A DNA stretch of 27,044 bases from CAZEQD01 sp964514305 (lineage in GTDB: Bacteria > Acidobacteriota > Aminicenantia > Aminicenantales > Aminicenantaceae), in assembly GCA_964514305.1 (NCBI GenBank), contig CAZEQD010000026.1, forward strand, positions 1-27,044. The letters are read 5' to 3'. Made by a program: the position numbers and the translations under genes. The notes beneath the pieces are model-generated. The model saw nothing but the letters and a program-made list of their open reading frames with translations. It was not told where the DNA came from and did no database searches. How positions within the stretch are numbered: position 1 is the first letter of the stretch; each line of letters starts with the position of its first letter. Below are positions 7,874 through 15,790 of the stretch, piece after piece.

Positions 7874-8587
7874 CTATGGAATAAGCTGCATCCTCGGGTG
7901 GGCCTTGTTTAGGATCTCATAGCGAGAGGTCCCACCGCAAAATCGCGTCACCAGCGATTGCACGGCTTCACACACAGCTACGACGTCTGCATGTGTTACC
8001 GGAGGCAGGCCATCCACATTAAACTCGATGATCTTTGTTTCCGGCAAAGTGATCGTGTGTACAGCTTGCCGCCATGTCCAGCGGCGGGTGAGCACGACAT
8101 TGCCTTCCGCGAATATTACTTCTCCTGGGTCGGGATGTTCCATCTGCTCCGAGCCAAAGGGAGTGAAGGTTTCTTCACCTGTAGCCAAACGTAATGCCAA
8201 ATCTTGAGTCACCTCATCGAGGGCATGTCCGCCTGTGGGGACAAGATGGCGCAACGAAAGGATATTTCCAATATCCACCAGGGCGTTGATTGTGGGGAGC
8301 TGTTTGCCGCGCAAAGCTCGCCGCACCAAAGACTCAATGGAGGAGCGGAACTTACTCGGCTTTGCACCGAATTTGCGATAAGCCTCCCGCCACGCCGCGA
8401 TACGGGGATGTGCAGTGAGTGTCTCTAGGGACAAAGTTTCTCGAATATAAGATTCTGTGTCACGCAACATTTCTCCCAACTCTAGCGGCGAGTCGCCGTT
8501 CTGCACGCCATCAATGACCACTACCCCACGTTCATATCCCGGATACAAAGTGAAGATTTCCTCGCTAATAACATACTCGATGGTCAC
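7874..8587 (-). CDS. B3/B4 tRNA-editing-type domain protein (COG3382-like)
   Basis: This 237-residue protein matches stand-alone B3/B4 domain proteins, related to the editing domain of the phenylalanyl-tRNA synthetase beta chain. Visible marks are the segment HPRIAAWREAYRKFGAKPSKFRSS at about 60-83, the INALVDIGNILSL helix at about 99-111, and the PTGGHALD loop just after. Family members are thought to hydrolyse mischarged aminoacyl-tRNAs or related compounds, but this is not proven for the short forms. GTG at 8587 is the start, with GGAG eight bases before it. The stop is TAG. Its base composition is clearly more GC-rich than the flanking redox genes. It lies between IS-like repeats, so recent transfer is plausible. 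Confidence 0.75.
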   Translation of the reverse strand: MTIEYVISEEIFTLYPGYERGVVVIDGVQNGDSPLELGEMLRDTESYIRETLSLETLTAHPRIAAWREAYRKFGAKPSKFRSSIESLVRRALRGKQLPTINALVDIGNILSLRHLVPTGGHALDEVTQDLALRLATGEETFTPFGSEQMEHPDPGEVIFAEGNVVLTRRWTWRQAVHTITLPETKIIEFNVDGLPPVTHADVVAVCEAVQSLVTRFCGGTSRYEILNKAHPRMQLIP

Positions 8588-8620
8588 ATCTGTTACTCCT
8601 CTCGTTAGTTTATGTACTTT

Positions 8621-8649
8621 AATATAGCCTAAAGGCTGAGCCTCGGCAA
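8621..8649 (-). promoter_or_regulatory. Probable promoter for the B3/B4-domain gene
   Basis: On the minus strand, TTGCCG (8649-8644) and TATATT (8626-8621) are separated by exactly 17 bases. This lies 34 bases upstream of the GTG start at 8587, inside the 194-base gap after the symporter gene. Confidence 0.45.
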
Positions 8650-8781
8650 TACTTTAGCTCCGAAGTACGGATATGAGTTCGGACACGAGAAGCGGAAGCT
8701 TTGCCCTTGATTGGAAACCGCGGGCTACACACTTCACAAAAGCCACCCGCCGGTAGCTATTTAGCGTAATGCGAAATTTAT

Positions 8782-10227
8782 TTACTCAGTTTTCCGAATA
8801 ACCTTCGTAGCAATAACAGCCACAACTCCCGCCACAAAAAATGTCATCACTCGGGCAGTAATGATTTTTTCATCCAATCCTGTGCTGATCCACACAATAG
8901 TAAACAGCATTCCGGTAATAATTGTTATCAAAGCTGCTTTGCCATGAAATTTTTTCCAGAATAACGTCAACAAAATCACAACCGAAAATGTACAGCCGAT
9001 TCCTGCCCATACATAACCAACAAGTGTAAAAATTAATTTGGTCGGTGATACATATGCCAATCCCAGCGCGAGTACTGCCAATATTGCAGTAACTATTCTG
9101 CCATGTTTTAGACCTTCTCCTTTACCTTTCTTTGATTTGATTAAATTTCCCGACAGCTCTGTTGCTGACAAAATGAGCAACGAATCTGCCGTTGAAATCA
9201 TTGCCGCTATGGCGCCGGTAATTAACAAGCCAGCAATGGCTGGTGGAAAAATTTTCAGAATCACTGCCGGCATAACATATTCCTGGTCTTCCAATCCGGT
9301 AGGTCCAAATAAAGAAATGCCGATCCAGCCCAAGGCTAACGCGCCAATGTAAGCAATCACTGTCCACGCAATGCCGATATTCCTGCCCTTTTTCGCCTGA
9401 ACCGGATCTTTTATGGCCATGAAGCGCATACTCAATTGCGGCTGACCTCCCAAATATCCGAAAAACCAGGAAAAGCCGCCCATAATCACAATTCCTGCTG
9501 CGAAACCGGATGTGGCGCCGGTTAATGATGTATAATTGGAGCCGGCTTTGCTCAATGCCGCTGGAATAGTATTGGCAAAAAGGTTAGGATCGACATTATT
9601 CATCAAATATATAATCCCAACAATTGGACCAATAACTAACGCCGTGATCATAACAATTGCCTGAATCACATCTGTATAAACCACACTTCTAAAACCGCCA
9701 TAAATTGTGTAAGGCACAATTATCATTGCTGTTATCAGCATTCCTAGGTTAACGTTGAGATTAAACATTGTGTGCAGCGTTTTTCCACCACCGATAAATT
9801 GTGCGCCAACATAAAAAAAGAAAAAGAACACAATAGTCAGACTTCCGACCACCCGAATCCATTGTCCTGTATCACCGTGCCGTTTGGCAATATAATCCAT
9901 AAACGTATTAATTTGAAAATTCTCTGCCTCATCCCGCATACGCCAGGCAATCAGCGCCCAGGCTGTAATGATACCAACCACGCACCCTAATGCTGTCCAA
10001 ATTTCAGTTAATCCTGTTGCATAAGCAGCGCCAGGCAAACCCAATAACGCCCAAGAAGATTCCCCTGTTGCCCTTTCCGATAATGCAGCCACCCAACCGG
10101 GTAAATTTCTACCAGCGATTGCATAATCAACATTGTTCTTTACTTTTCGTCCCTGGTAAAGCCCCCAAAGAATTAATAGGCTCAAATAGCTTATCATTAC
10201 GATTAAAATTTGTGTTTGGTGCTCCAT
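8782..10227 (-). CDS. Sodium:solute symporter (SSS family, PutP-like)
   Basis: The 481 residues are strongly hydrophobic with about 13 membrane segments, the usual length for the SSS family. Family marks are the N-terminal YAIAGRNLPGWVAALS stretch (34-49), the ATGESSWALLGLPGAAYATG region (53-72) around TM2, a GGFRSVVYTDVIQ loop (about 177-189), the GGQPQLSMRFMAIKDP stretch, and STADSLLILSATE (TM8 Na+-site region, about 355-367). It imports an organic solute, perhaps an amino acid, with Na+. The substrate is not clear; the layout is closest to proline/pantothenate-type transporters. AAAAGGAG precedes the ATG at 10227, a good ribosome site. It is transcribed in the same direction as the B3/B4 gene but 194 bases ahead of it, so co-transcription is uncertain. 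It lies inside the IS-flanked segment. Confidence 0.87.
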   Translation of the reverse strand: MEHQTQILIVMISYLSLLILWGLYQGRKVKNNVDYAIAGRNLPGWVAALSERATGESSWALLGLPGAAYATGLTEIWTALGCVVGIITAWALIAWRMRDEAENFQINTFMDYIAKRHGDTGQWIRVVGSLTIVFFFFFYVGAQFIGGGKTLHTMFNLNVNLGMLITAMIIVPYTIYGGFRSVVYTDVIQAIVMITALVIGPIVGIIYLMNNVDPNLFANTIPAALSKAGSNYTSLTGATSGFAAGIVIMGGFSWFFGYLGGQPQLSMRFMAIKDPVQAKKGRNIGIAWTVIAYIGALALGWIGISLFGPTGLEDQEYVMPAVILKIFPPAIAGLLITGAIAAMISTADSLLILSATELSGNLIKSKKGKGEGLKHGRIVTAILAVLALGLAYVSPTKLIFTLVGYVWAGIGCTFSVVILLTLFWKKFHGKAALITIITGMLFTIVWISTGLDEKIITARVMTFFVAGVVAVIATKVIRKTE

Positions 10228-10285
10228 AGGTGACTCCTTTTAAAATCTTCAGTTGGTTGACTTCTTCTGATTTTATTTTAAAAAC

Positions 10286-10291
10286 ATTATA
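10286..10291 (-). promoter_or_regulatory. Candidate -10 box for the symporter gene
   Basis: A perfect TATAAT on the minus strand, 59 bases upstream of the symporter ATG. No convincing -35 is found at 16-18 bases, so this is tentative. Confidence 0.3.
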
Positions 10292-10366
10292 AGATATGAA
10301 AAAATCCCAAACGAATTTATAATATCAATTTTAGATGATACCGAGCTTTCAAATCTATTTCAAATT

Positions 10367-10811
10367 CTATGCGACAGTTACTTTATATTTTCCTTTTACT
10401 GTGTAATTTTCCTTTGTCGAATCAATAGCCTCCCCGTTGGGATAATCTCTTTCCACCAATCCTCCTCTTGCTGCATATTCCCATTCAGCTTCTATCGGCA
10501 GTCTTTTTCCTGCCCACTTTGCATAAGCCTCTGCATCTTTCCAATTTACTCCTACTACCGAGTGATTGGGAAAATCCATTCCGAAACGATATTTTTTTCC
10601 CAAAAACTCGGAAAGTTTTCTCCCTATTTCCTGGCAGAATTTAAAATACTGAGCATTTGATACTTCGTATTTATCTATGTAAAATGAGCCGAGAATAATC
10701 TTATGTTCAGGTTGTTTATCTCCCTTTTTATCTTTACCCACGGTAAATTCGCCACCAGGAATTAAAATCATCTCATGACTTAGCTCCTTAATTGTTTGGG
10801 AAAAAGTGGCC
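10367..10811 (-). pseudogene. Formylglycine-generating enzyme/sulfatase-modifying-factor-like fragment
   Basis: From the edge of the gap the frame reads about 147 residues ending TAG at 10367. It contains the opening half of an FGE-sulfatase (SUMF1/EgtB-type) domain: MILIPGGEFTVG, then FYIDKYEVSNAQYFKFC, NHSVVGVNWKDAEAYAKWAG and KRLPIEAEWEYAARGG. A complete domain continues for about 100 further residues to a GNVWEW motif and catalytic cysteines. None of that follows here, so the protein is truncated and unlikely to be active. Its true start lies in the N run. The final residues (GKYKVTVA) occupy the place where family members read on toward a PVGSF-type segment. It follows a broken racemase in the same direction; the two are not a real fusion. 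Confidence 0.65.
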
Positions 10812-10911
10812 NNNNNNNNNNNNNNNNNNNNNNNNNNNNNNNNNNNNNNNNNNNNNNNNNNNNNNNNNNNNNNNNNNNNNNNNNNNNNNNNNNNNNNNNN
10901 NNNNNNNNNNN
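10812..10911. other. Assembly gap (100 N)
   Basis: Exactly 100 N, a common placeholder for a gap of unknown length. The frame that seems to run across it joins the racemase to the FGE-like fragment only by chance, so no coding conclusion should be drawn across it. Confidence 0.98.
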
Positions 10912-11416
10912 TCTGCTCCTTTTGTTTTCCCTTCAAAGCTGCTCTTGCCAATAAGCGCGTATAATCCAATGTTGGCAAAGGACAATCATCAGGATTTACA
11001 AGTAAAGGAATTTTAGTAAAGCCAGGCAAAACAGCATCGCAACCAGCCTATTTCAATTCTTTTATTACTTCATTAAAGTAGAGCCTGGATTTTTCATAAA
11101 AAATACCATTCACGAATTCTTTGAAAATTATTTTATCAATTTTTTCTCGGATCGGCTTAACAGGAATTTCAAACATAATGCTAAACCTTTTTAGAGCTGT
11201 TGGATAAACCGGTCCTTCCATCAAATATTTTGTGCCAGTAATTGCTAATTTTTTATAGCCGCTTTGTTTTGCTTTCTTTGCAACTTCTTCAGCAATATGA
11301 AGCCAGGGAAGTGGCGATTTTTCTATCACTAAATCAAAACCTTCGTGAATTGTGCTATCAGGACAAACAGCAAAATCAGCACCAATTGAGGCCATTTTCT
11401 TATCCAGTTCATCATG
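10912..11416 (-). pseudogene. Aspartate/glutamate racemase family remnant (5'-truncated, with amber stop)
   Basis: One minus-strand frame encodes a racemase-like protein from about 11416 to the gap, broken by a single TAG at 11050-11048. Before the stop: GADFAVCPDSTIHEGFD (the family normally has a Cys-Asn-Thr catalytic loop here), SPLPWLHI and a GTKYLM/GTxxTM-type strand. After it: AGCDAVLPGFTKIPLLVNPDD, the second active-site strand where the usual GCTE is GFTK, so the second catalytic Cys is missing. The N-terminal GxIGGMSW-type region is absent: the frame is closed at 11419, where sequence leading into the IS-like remnant begins. The C-terminus is lost in the gap. Three independent lesions argue for a dead gene. 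Confidence 0.75.
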
Positions 11417-12021
11417 TCAATCCTGTCCAGTTTTTATCTTTTTATCTACTTCTTTTTTCTGAGAGTTAACTCCCGTTGATAGTCTGGTCTCCGAGTCCGA
11501 AGTGGCTTTTGTGCTAATTCCTTTCTTATCGGGTACGAAGCTTTTACAGCAAGGCCTGGTACGTTTCTTGATACATGATCCCCCGCCGCGGGTGGGCAGA
11601 GATGATAAGAAAAGTCTACGAAGTGGACCCACTCCTCTGCCCTCGATGCCAGATCCGGATGCGCATCATCGCTTTCATCACCGACTATGCGGTGATCGAC
11701 AGGATCATCCAACACCTCAAGCTGACATTTGTCGCAGAGAGAGCTCCCCCCCCTCATATGGTCTCGCAGGAATTCCTCTTGGACTCCGAGGCTCCAGCCG
11801 ATTATTTTTCATGATTTTCTATTTGACCAAGCAGAAGTCCGGCTGATCTTTGGCATTTTTTAGCATCTCTGCGGCTTGTGAGACGTTTCTGCCCACCAAG
11901 TGCAGTTTTTAATTGTCCTTGGCATCCTTTTTGCCGTTATCTGTATTTCCCCACGATGGTTGAATGGAAAAATGAGAACTAAAATGCATATTCAACCACC
12001 GCAGCAGAAAACCAGATTCTT
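11417..12021 (+). mobile_element. IS91-family-like element remnant (transposase C-terminus plus 3' region)
   Basis: The frame at 11575-11814 encodes 79 residues beginning RRGWAEMIRKVYEVDPLLCPRC, continuing with RMRIIAFITD and IIQHL. This is the conserved C-terminal tail of IS91/Transposase_32-type proteins, including its CxxC zinc pair. A TGA lies two codons before 11575, and the upstream frame (FYSKAWYVS before the stop) also looks transposase-derived, so the gene is broken. From 11869 the non-coding end matches the repeat at 7668. The left limit, near 11417, is set by the point where the racemase homology stops, and is approximate. Confidence 0.55.
11869..12021 (+). repeat. 153-bp direct repeat, copy 2 (IS 3' terminal region)
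   Basis: Second copy of the sequence at 7668-7820, in the same orientation, ending CAGATTCTT. It lies 55 bases after the transposase-remnant stop, which identifies the repeat as the downstream end of the element. Confidence 0.75.
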
Positions 12022-12346
12022 ATCTTTAGGAAAGGATAGAATATACATGAAGAATTCTTAATAATCAGTTCAGGGAAAAGTGTATCCAATAAAGGCTTTT
12101 TATAGTCGAATTCTAAAAGATTCTTACTTTCCTGCAGATTTATTGTTGAAATATATGTTCTTCTTAGGTACTATTTTTATGGTAGTTGCTTAGAGAGTGA
12201 AAATTTGATGAACTTGAGTAAAAATCACCATCAACAAAAAAAGCAAATTATTATCGTGAAAATTTGTCTATGTTACATTCTGTCATTAACCGCTGTTGAA
12301 ATTTTGGACTAATTCTGAAAACATTCAATCTTAAGGAGGTCAATCA
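12022..12346. other. Intergenic region upstream of the PurL-like gene
   Basis: AT-rich, with no supported coding frame. It contains a candidate promoter (12146-12174) and ends in AAGGAGGTCAATCA, a strong ribosome site before the ATG at 12347. No clear riboswitch-like folding was recognised by eye. Confidence 0.5.
12146..12174 (+). promoter_or_regulatory. Candidate promoter for the PurL-like gene
   Basis: TTGAAA (12146-12151) and TACTAT (12169-12174) are separated by exactly 17 bases. The implied leader is about 165 bases long, which is unusual, so the assignment is tentative. Confidence 0.35.
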
Positions 12347-13450
12347 ATGAACACCATCGAGAAGGCATTGACCCATGCTTTATTTTTACATCTGCATCAT
12401 AATATCGACCAGGCTATTGATTTTGAAGCCATCGAAGCATTAAATAACCAGGTCAGTAAAACCTTCCCCCAGGCACTGGTGGTAGGACCGGGAGATGATG
12501 CAGCTGTCTTCAATTTTCCTGATACACAGGGGTCATTTGTGGCCAAGATGGAAAGCCATTGTTCTCCTTGTGTGCCGCGGCCTTATGATGCTGCCGCCAC
12601 TGGAGCCAGTGGAGCTATGCGGGATGTTCTGGCCATGGGTGCCCGCCCGATTTTTCTTATGAACTTTATCGGAACCCGGCCCCTGCATGAAAAGGTGCTT
12701 GTGGGCCCATGCGGGTTTAAGGGAAAATGCACCTGCGGAAAATGTGTGGAAATGACAAGCAAAGAAAGAGTTGATTTGATGGTCAAAGGACTCAATGACA
12801 TGTGCAGAGCCATGGATGTCTTCATTATTGGCGGTGGTTTTTCAACCTCATTTTCAGATATTGTTCCTGCCGTTGTGGTTTCAGTATTGGGCAAGTTGGT
12901 AACGGCAAAGCCCCTGACCAAACCGGCAAAATCCGCAGGTGATAAAATCATAATCGTCGGCGAAACCTCAAATGACGGCAACGATACCCTCTACAGGGCG
13001 GGGTTGGTTCAAGAGATGAGACCTGCTCTGGCTCTGTTTAAGGAGGAAAGGCAGATTTTGGAAGCAAGCCTGGCCGCTTTTCAAACCGGAAAAATCAAGG
13101 CCTGCTCTGATTTAGGAGCGGCCGGCATTGGTGCAGCTGTTTGTGAATCAGCAAGATATGGCGGATTCGGGGCAAAAGTGGATTTATCTGCTGTCCCTGT
13201 AAAAGTTGATGACATCACACCGGAAGAAATCATGATCTGTGAGACCCAGGCAAGGATGGCATTCCAAGTGGAAGAGGAAGATGTTGATGAAGTATTGACA
13301 ACTGTCCGTTCGAAAGGGCCCAAAGCAGAGGTAATCGGAGAGATTATAGACGATGATAAACAGATATTCGAATACAAAGGCAAAACAATTGCGGTTATTC
13401 CCAACTATCCTTCAAAAGCTGATCTGGAAGAGCTAGCCAAGGAGGCCTGA
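12347..13450 (+). CDS. PurL/AIR-synthase-related half-length protein with Cys-rich insert
   Basis: A 367-residue single AIRS plus AIRS_C unit (PurM/PurL/HypE/SelD/ThiL superfamily). Nucleotide-site marks: GPGDDAAV at 47-54, YDAAATGASGAMRDVLAMGARP at 80-101 (closely PurL-like), GGGFSTSFSD at about 161-170 and CSDLGAAGIGAA at about 248-259. Small PurL has two such units in about 600-740 residues, so this chain would have to dimerise or pair with a partner. Unlike PurL, the ESHNHP site reads ESHCSPC (Cys 72/75), and a Cys-rich loop follows at Cys 122/128/130/133, a possible Zn or Fe-S site. True purine synthesis is therefore doubtful and the substrate is unknown. A very strong ribosome site precedes ATG 12347. 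A ruined PurM-like gene begins one base after the stop, consistent with a former two-gene operon. Confidence 0.75.
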   Translation: MNTIEKALTHALFLHLHHNIDQAIDFEAIEALNNQVSKTFPQALVVGPGDDAAVFNFPDTQGSFVAKMESHCSPCVPRPYDAAATGASGAMRDVLAMGARPIFLMNFIGTRPLHEKVLVGPCGFKGKCTCGKCVEMTSKERVDLMVKGLNDMCRAMDVFIIGGGFSTSFSDIVPAVVVSVLGKLVTAKPLTKPAKSAGDKIIIVGETSNDGNDTLYRAGLVQEMRPALALFKEERQILEASLAAFQTGKIKACSDLGAAGIGAAVCESARYGGFGAKVDLSAVPVKVDDITPEEIMICETQARMAFQVEEEDVDEVLTTVRSKGPKAEVIGEIIDDDKQIFEYKGKTIAVIPNYPSKADLEELAKEA

Positions 13451-13451
13451 T

Positions 13452-13613
13452 ATGTCCGAGGAGAAGGGCAAGTCTGAGTAGACAAAAGCTGGGGTGGATT
13501 ACTCAAAGATTGAGCCGTTCAAGATGGCTACGGTTCAATCAGGAAAGAAAACCCTGAAATTTCCGAATAAAAGAGATGTTTATGTCCAGGAAGAAAGACC
13601 AGGAAGCTGCTGA
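13452..13613 (+). pseudogene. PurM/AIR-synthase-like gene remnant with amber stop and large deletion
   Basis: ATG at 13452, one base after the PurL-like stop, starts nine codons ending in TAG (13479-13481). The same frame then continues TKAGVDYSKIEPFK, then KKTLKFPNKRDVYVQEE, before a TGA at 13611. The VDYSKIEPFK opening is recalled as the N-terminus of PurM-like AIR-synthase-related proteins, which are over 350 residues long. The remaining domain is absent, replaced within a few codons by an unrelated membrane-protein frame. The simplest reading is a point nonsense mutation plus a deletion of most of the gene. Confidence 0.55.
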
Positions 13614-13897
13614 AACGGGTTAAAAAAGACATCAAAGTAGGAATTCAAGAAGTCAGCAAATTTTCACATCCGACCAATTGGTTCTTTGTTATATGGATTT
13701 TCTTAATGGCCTTAACGGCATTTCTAGTCCGAGTTTTTGTGGATACAGGATTGATCCAAAGCAATACATGGTTATATATAGTTCATTTAATTATTCTTGC
13801 CCAATGGGCTTTATTGATTGTTCTTTTTGGGAAACGGATACATTATCTCTATCGTTCTTTTGCCATGTATTTTGAGAGAATAAGAAAAGAAGCTTAG
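13601..13897 (+). pseudogene. C-terminal two-helix remnant of a membrane protein (possibly NarI/HdrE/QmoC-like cytochrome b)
   Basis: An open frame of 98 codons ending TAG at 13897 has no good start. Its first in-frame ATG (13706) lies inside a membrane helix, and the frame begins inside the end of the PurM-like remnant. The encoded piece has a basic amphipathic lead (KKDIKVGIQEVSKFSHP), two membrane helices, and the ending GKRIHYLYRSFAMYFERI. The pairing of FSHPTNW-type entry and a G-K-x-x-H-x-x-Y-R exit resembles the last two helices of NarI-like cytochrome b domains in Hdr- or Qmo-type proteins. That match is from memory and tentative. It is either a 5'-deleted gene or a small protein using a non-AUG start. 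Confidence 0.45.
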
Positions 13898-13916
13898 GAA
13901 AATCAGAGTTGTGAAT

Positions 13917-15764
13917 TTATTTTGAGATAAATTTATGAATTCCCTCTGCTGCCTTTTTTGCATCAGCAATGGCCGTAACGGCATCCAAATTGATATTCAC
14001 GATGTCTCCCCCCGCAAATAGTCCGGGAATAGAAGTCATTCCGCCGCTGTCGACTTCAACTTTTCTTCTTGGGGTGAATTTCAATCTGTCGAACAGATCT
14101 TTAGGTATGAATGAGAAATCAGGAGCCAGGCCTATGGCTTCAATGATCATATTTCCTTCCAAAAACTTCAACTGGTCTTCATAGAAAGTGGGAGCAAATC
14201 GGCCTTCTTCATCAAAAACACGTTTCACTTTTTTGCAAAGTAGCCCTTTAATATTCCCCTTATCATCAAGGGCAACTTCTTTAGGACCCCACCCAGGATT
14301 AAATTGTATCCCTTCTTCCAGGGCTTCTTTGATTTCATCTTCACTGGCTGGAAGTTCATCCCAATCCTCTAAAGAAACTGTTTTTGTGATAACTGTTTCT
14401 CCTGGATACTGCATACACTGAAGTCTCAGAGCTTCCCGGGAGACATCCATAGCCACATTTCCACCTCCAACAACAATAATGTCCTTAGTGACTTGATAGG
14501 GTTTCCCTATTTTATTTTCTCTCAAAAAATCAATCGCTAGAATGCATTTCTCGGAATTTTTTACTCTCGTGGAACGGCTTACTGTGTTTCCTATTCCCAA
14601 GTATACGGCATCATAGTTTTCTAGAAGGTCTTTGAATGAAACATCCCTGCCCACTCGGGTGTTAAACTTGAAATCAACGCCTAGAGATTTGATGTAGTTT
14701 ACATCTTTATCGATACTCTCGATAGGTAGCCGGTAAACGGGAGGACCAACCCTCATCATACCGCCCCCGCCCGGCAACTCATCGAATACAACAACTTTAT
14801 GGCCTTTCAGAGTAAGAAAGTAGGCTACAGATAAACCTCCGGGTCCAGCTCCGATGACAGCGACCTTTTTACCTGTGGCTTTGGCGGGTTCTTGCTCTAA
14901 TGCTGATTGATAGTCTCTAATGGCATCTGATGCGTATCTCTTTAACCACCTGATTGAAAGAGGTTCTCCGCGGAGCCGCAATGAACAAGCTGCCTCGCAA
15001 TGCTTCATGCAGATCCTTCCGCAAATAGCAGGGATGGGATTGTCTTCAAAGATAACTTTAAGCGACTTTTCAGGCAAGCCTTCATAAATGGCTTTAATGT
15101 ATTCAGAAATTTTAAGATGTGCTGGGCAGGCCTCTTCGCAGAGTTTACATTCAAGACAACGGGAAGCTTCTCTTCGGGCCTCTTCTTCATTATAACCGAT
15201 AACTTGTTCTGTAAAAGAAAGTTTTCTTACTTCTGGAGCTACCTCTGGCATTTTTACACGTTCAGGGTCGAAAAGTGTGAAATCAAGATCAGAAACAAAT
15301 CCTTCATAATTTTCTTTTCTGTGAGTCAGGCTTGCTTTAAGCACTGAATATTGGTCCGAAGGAAGGAATTTTTCCTTATCTGTTTTTTCATCTTTTGGGG
15401 TAAAAACAAAAGTATTTTTATCATAGTGAATATGTAGATAATCCCTGGAAAGGCGGAGACTCCCTGCGGGACAAATATCGACACAAAGACCGCAAAAACA
15501 GCATCGGCCGTAATCTATCTGAGGCCTTTCATTTTTGTTACCTGGTTTTGATTCAAGATCAGGGATTTCAACCATTTTAATTGCTTCATTCGGACAGATA
15601 TCAGCACAATTCCCGCATCCCGTGCAACTGTCCCAATCGTTGAGATGGAAACCTCGGTACCGCTGAGCCGGTTCTTTCGGTTCAAAGGGGTACCGCAATG
15701 TTTTTGGTTTCATGAAGAGAAATCTTATTGATTTTAACGGACTGAATAAGCTTGATTTTTCCAT
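13917..15764 (-). CDS. mbxN: MbxN-GltD fusion: NuoI-like ferredoxin subunit fused to NAD(P)H-binding flavoprotein
   Basis: Last gene of the Mbx-type operon, 615 residues. Residues 1-115 are a NuoI/MbhN-like subunit: the lead LRYPFEPKEPAQRYRGFH and two [4Fe-4S] motifs with Cys 47/50/53/57 and 88/91/94/98. Residues 185-615 are GltD/NfnB-like: four N-terminal cysteines (203/206/209/213) and another group at 248/252/256/260 for Fe-S clusters, FAD site GAGPGG at 305-310, NAD(P)H site GGGNVAMD at 433-440, and the C-terminal FAGGDIVN segment. It probably passes electrons between the peripheral arm and NAD(P)H. A related glutamate-synthase-beta-like gene is recalled in Thermotoga Mbx clusters. AAGGA lies 11 bases before the ATG, and the gene starts 26 bases after mbxL. 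It converges with the membrane-protein remnant. Confidence 0.88.
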   Translation of the reverse strand: MEKSSLFSPLKSIRFLFMKPKTLRYPFEPKEPAQRYRGFHLNDWDSCTGCGNCADICPNEAIKMVEIPDLESKPGNKNERPQIDYGRCCFCGLCVDICPAGSLRLSRDYLHIHYDKNTFVFTPKDEKTDKEKFLPSDQYSVLKASLTHRKENYEGFVSDLDFTLFDPERVKMPEVAPEVRKLSFTEQVIGYNEEEARREASRCLECKLCEEACPAHLKISEYIKAIYEGLPEKSLKVIFEDNPIPAICGRICMKHCEAACSLRLRGEPLSIRWLKRYASDAIRDYQSALEQEPAKATGKKVAVIGAGPGGLSVAYFLTLKGHKVVVFDELPGGGGMMRVGPPVYRLPIESIDKDVNYIKSLGVDFKFNTRVGRDVSFKDLLENYDAVYLGIGNTVSRSTRVKNSEKCILAIDFLRENKIGKPYQVTKDIIVVGGGNVAMDVSREALRLQCMQYPGETVITKTVSLEDWDELPASEDEIKEALEEGIQFNPGWGPKEVALDDKGNIKGLLCKKVKRVFDEEGRFAPTFYEDQLKFLEGNMIIEAIGLAPDFSFIPKDLFDRLKFTPRRKVEVDSGGMTSIPGLFAGGDIVNINLDAVTAIADAKKAAEGIHKFISK

Positions 15765-15790
15765 TAATCTGGCATTCCTTTTTTTCTCAA

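Noticed and set aside
8659..8683. Inverted repeat TCCGAA...TTCGGA before the B3/B4 gene
   Set aside because: Only six pairs around a 13-base loop, within range of chance in an intergenic region.
11446..11846. Long frames on both strands around the IS91-like remnant (11446-11757 minus, 11502-11846 plus)
   Set aside because: They are shadows of the transposase-derived sequence; only the frame at 11575-11814 shows family motifs.
11048..13481. In-frame TAG codons in the racemase (11050-11048) and PurM-like (13479-13481) genes, suggesting amber recoding or pyrrolysine use
   Set aside because: Both genes have other lesions (truncation, missing catalytic residue, large deletion), and TAG ends apparently intact genes here: the DUF1566 protein at 5809-5811 and the B3/B4 protein at 7874-7876.
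15000..15347. 115-codon + strand frame inside the MbxN-GltD gene
   Set aside because: It is antisense to well-conserved ferredoxin and GltD motifs and has no recognisable content.
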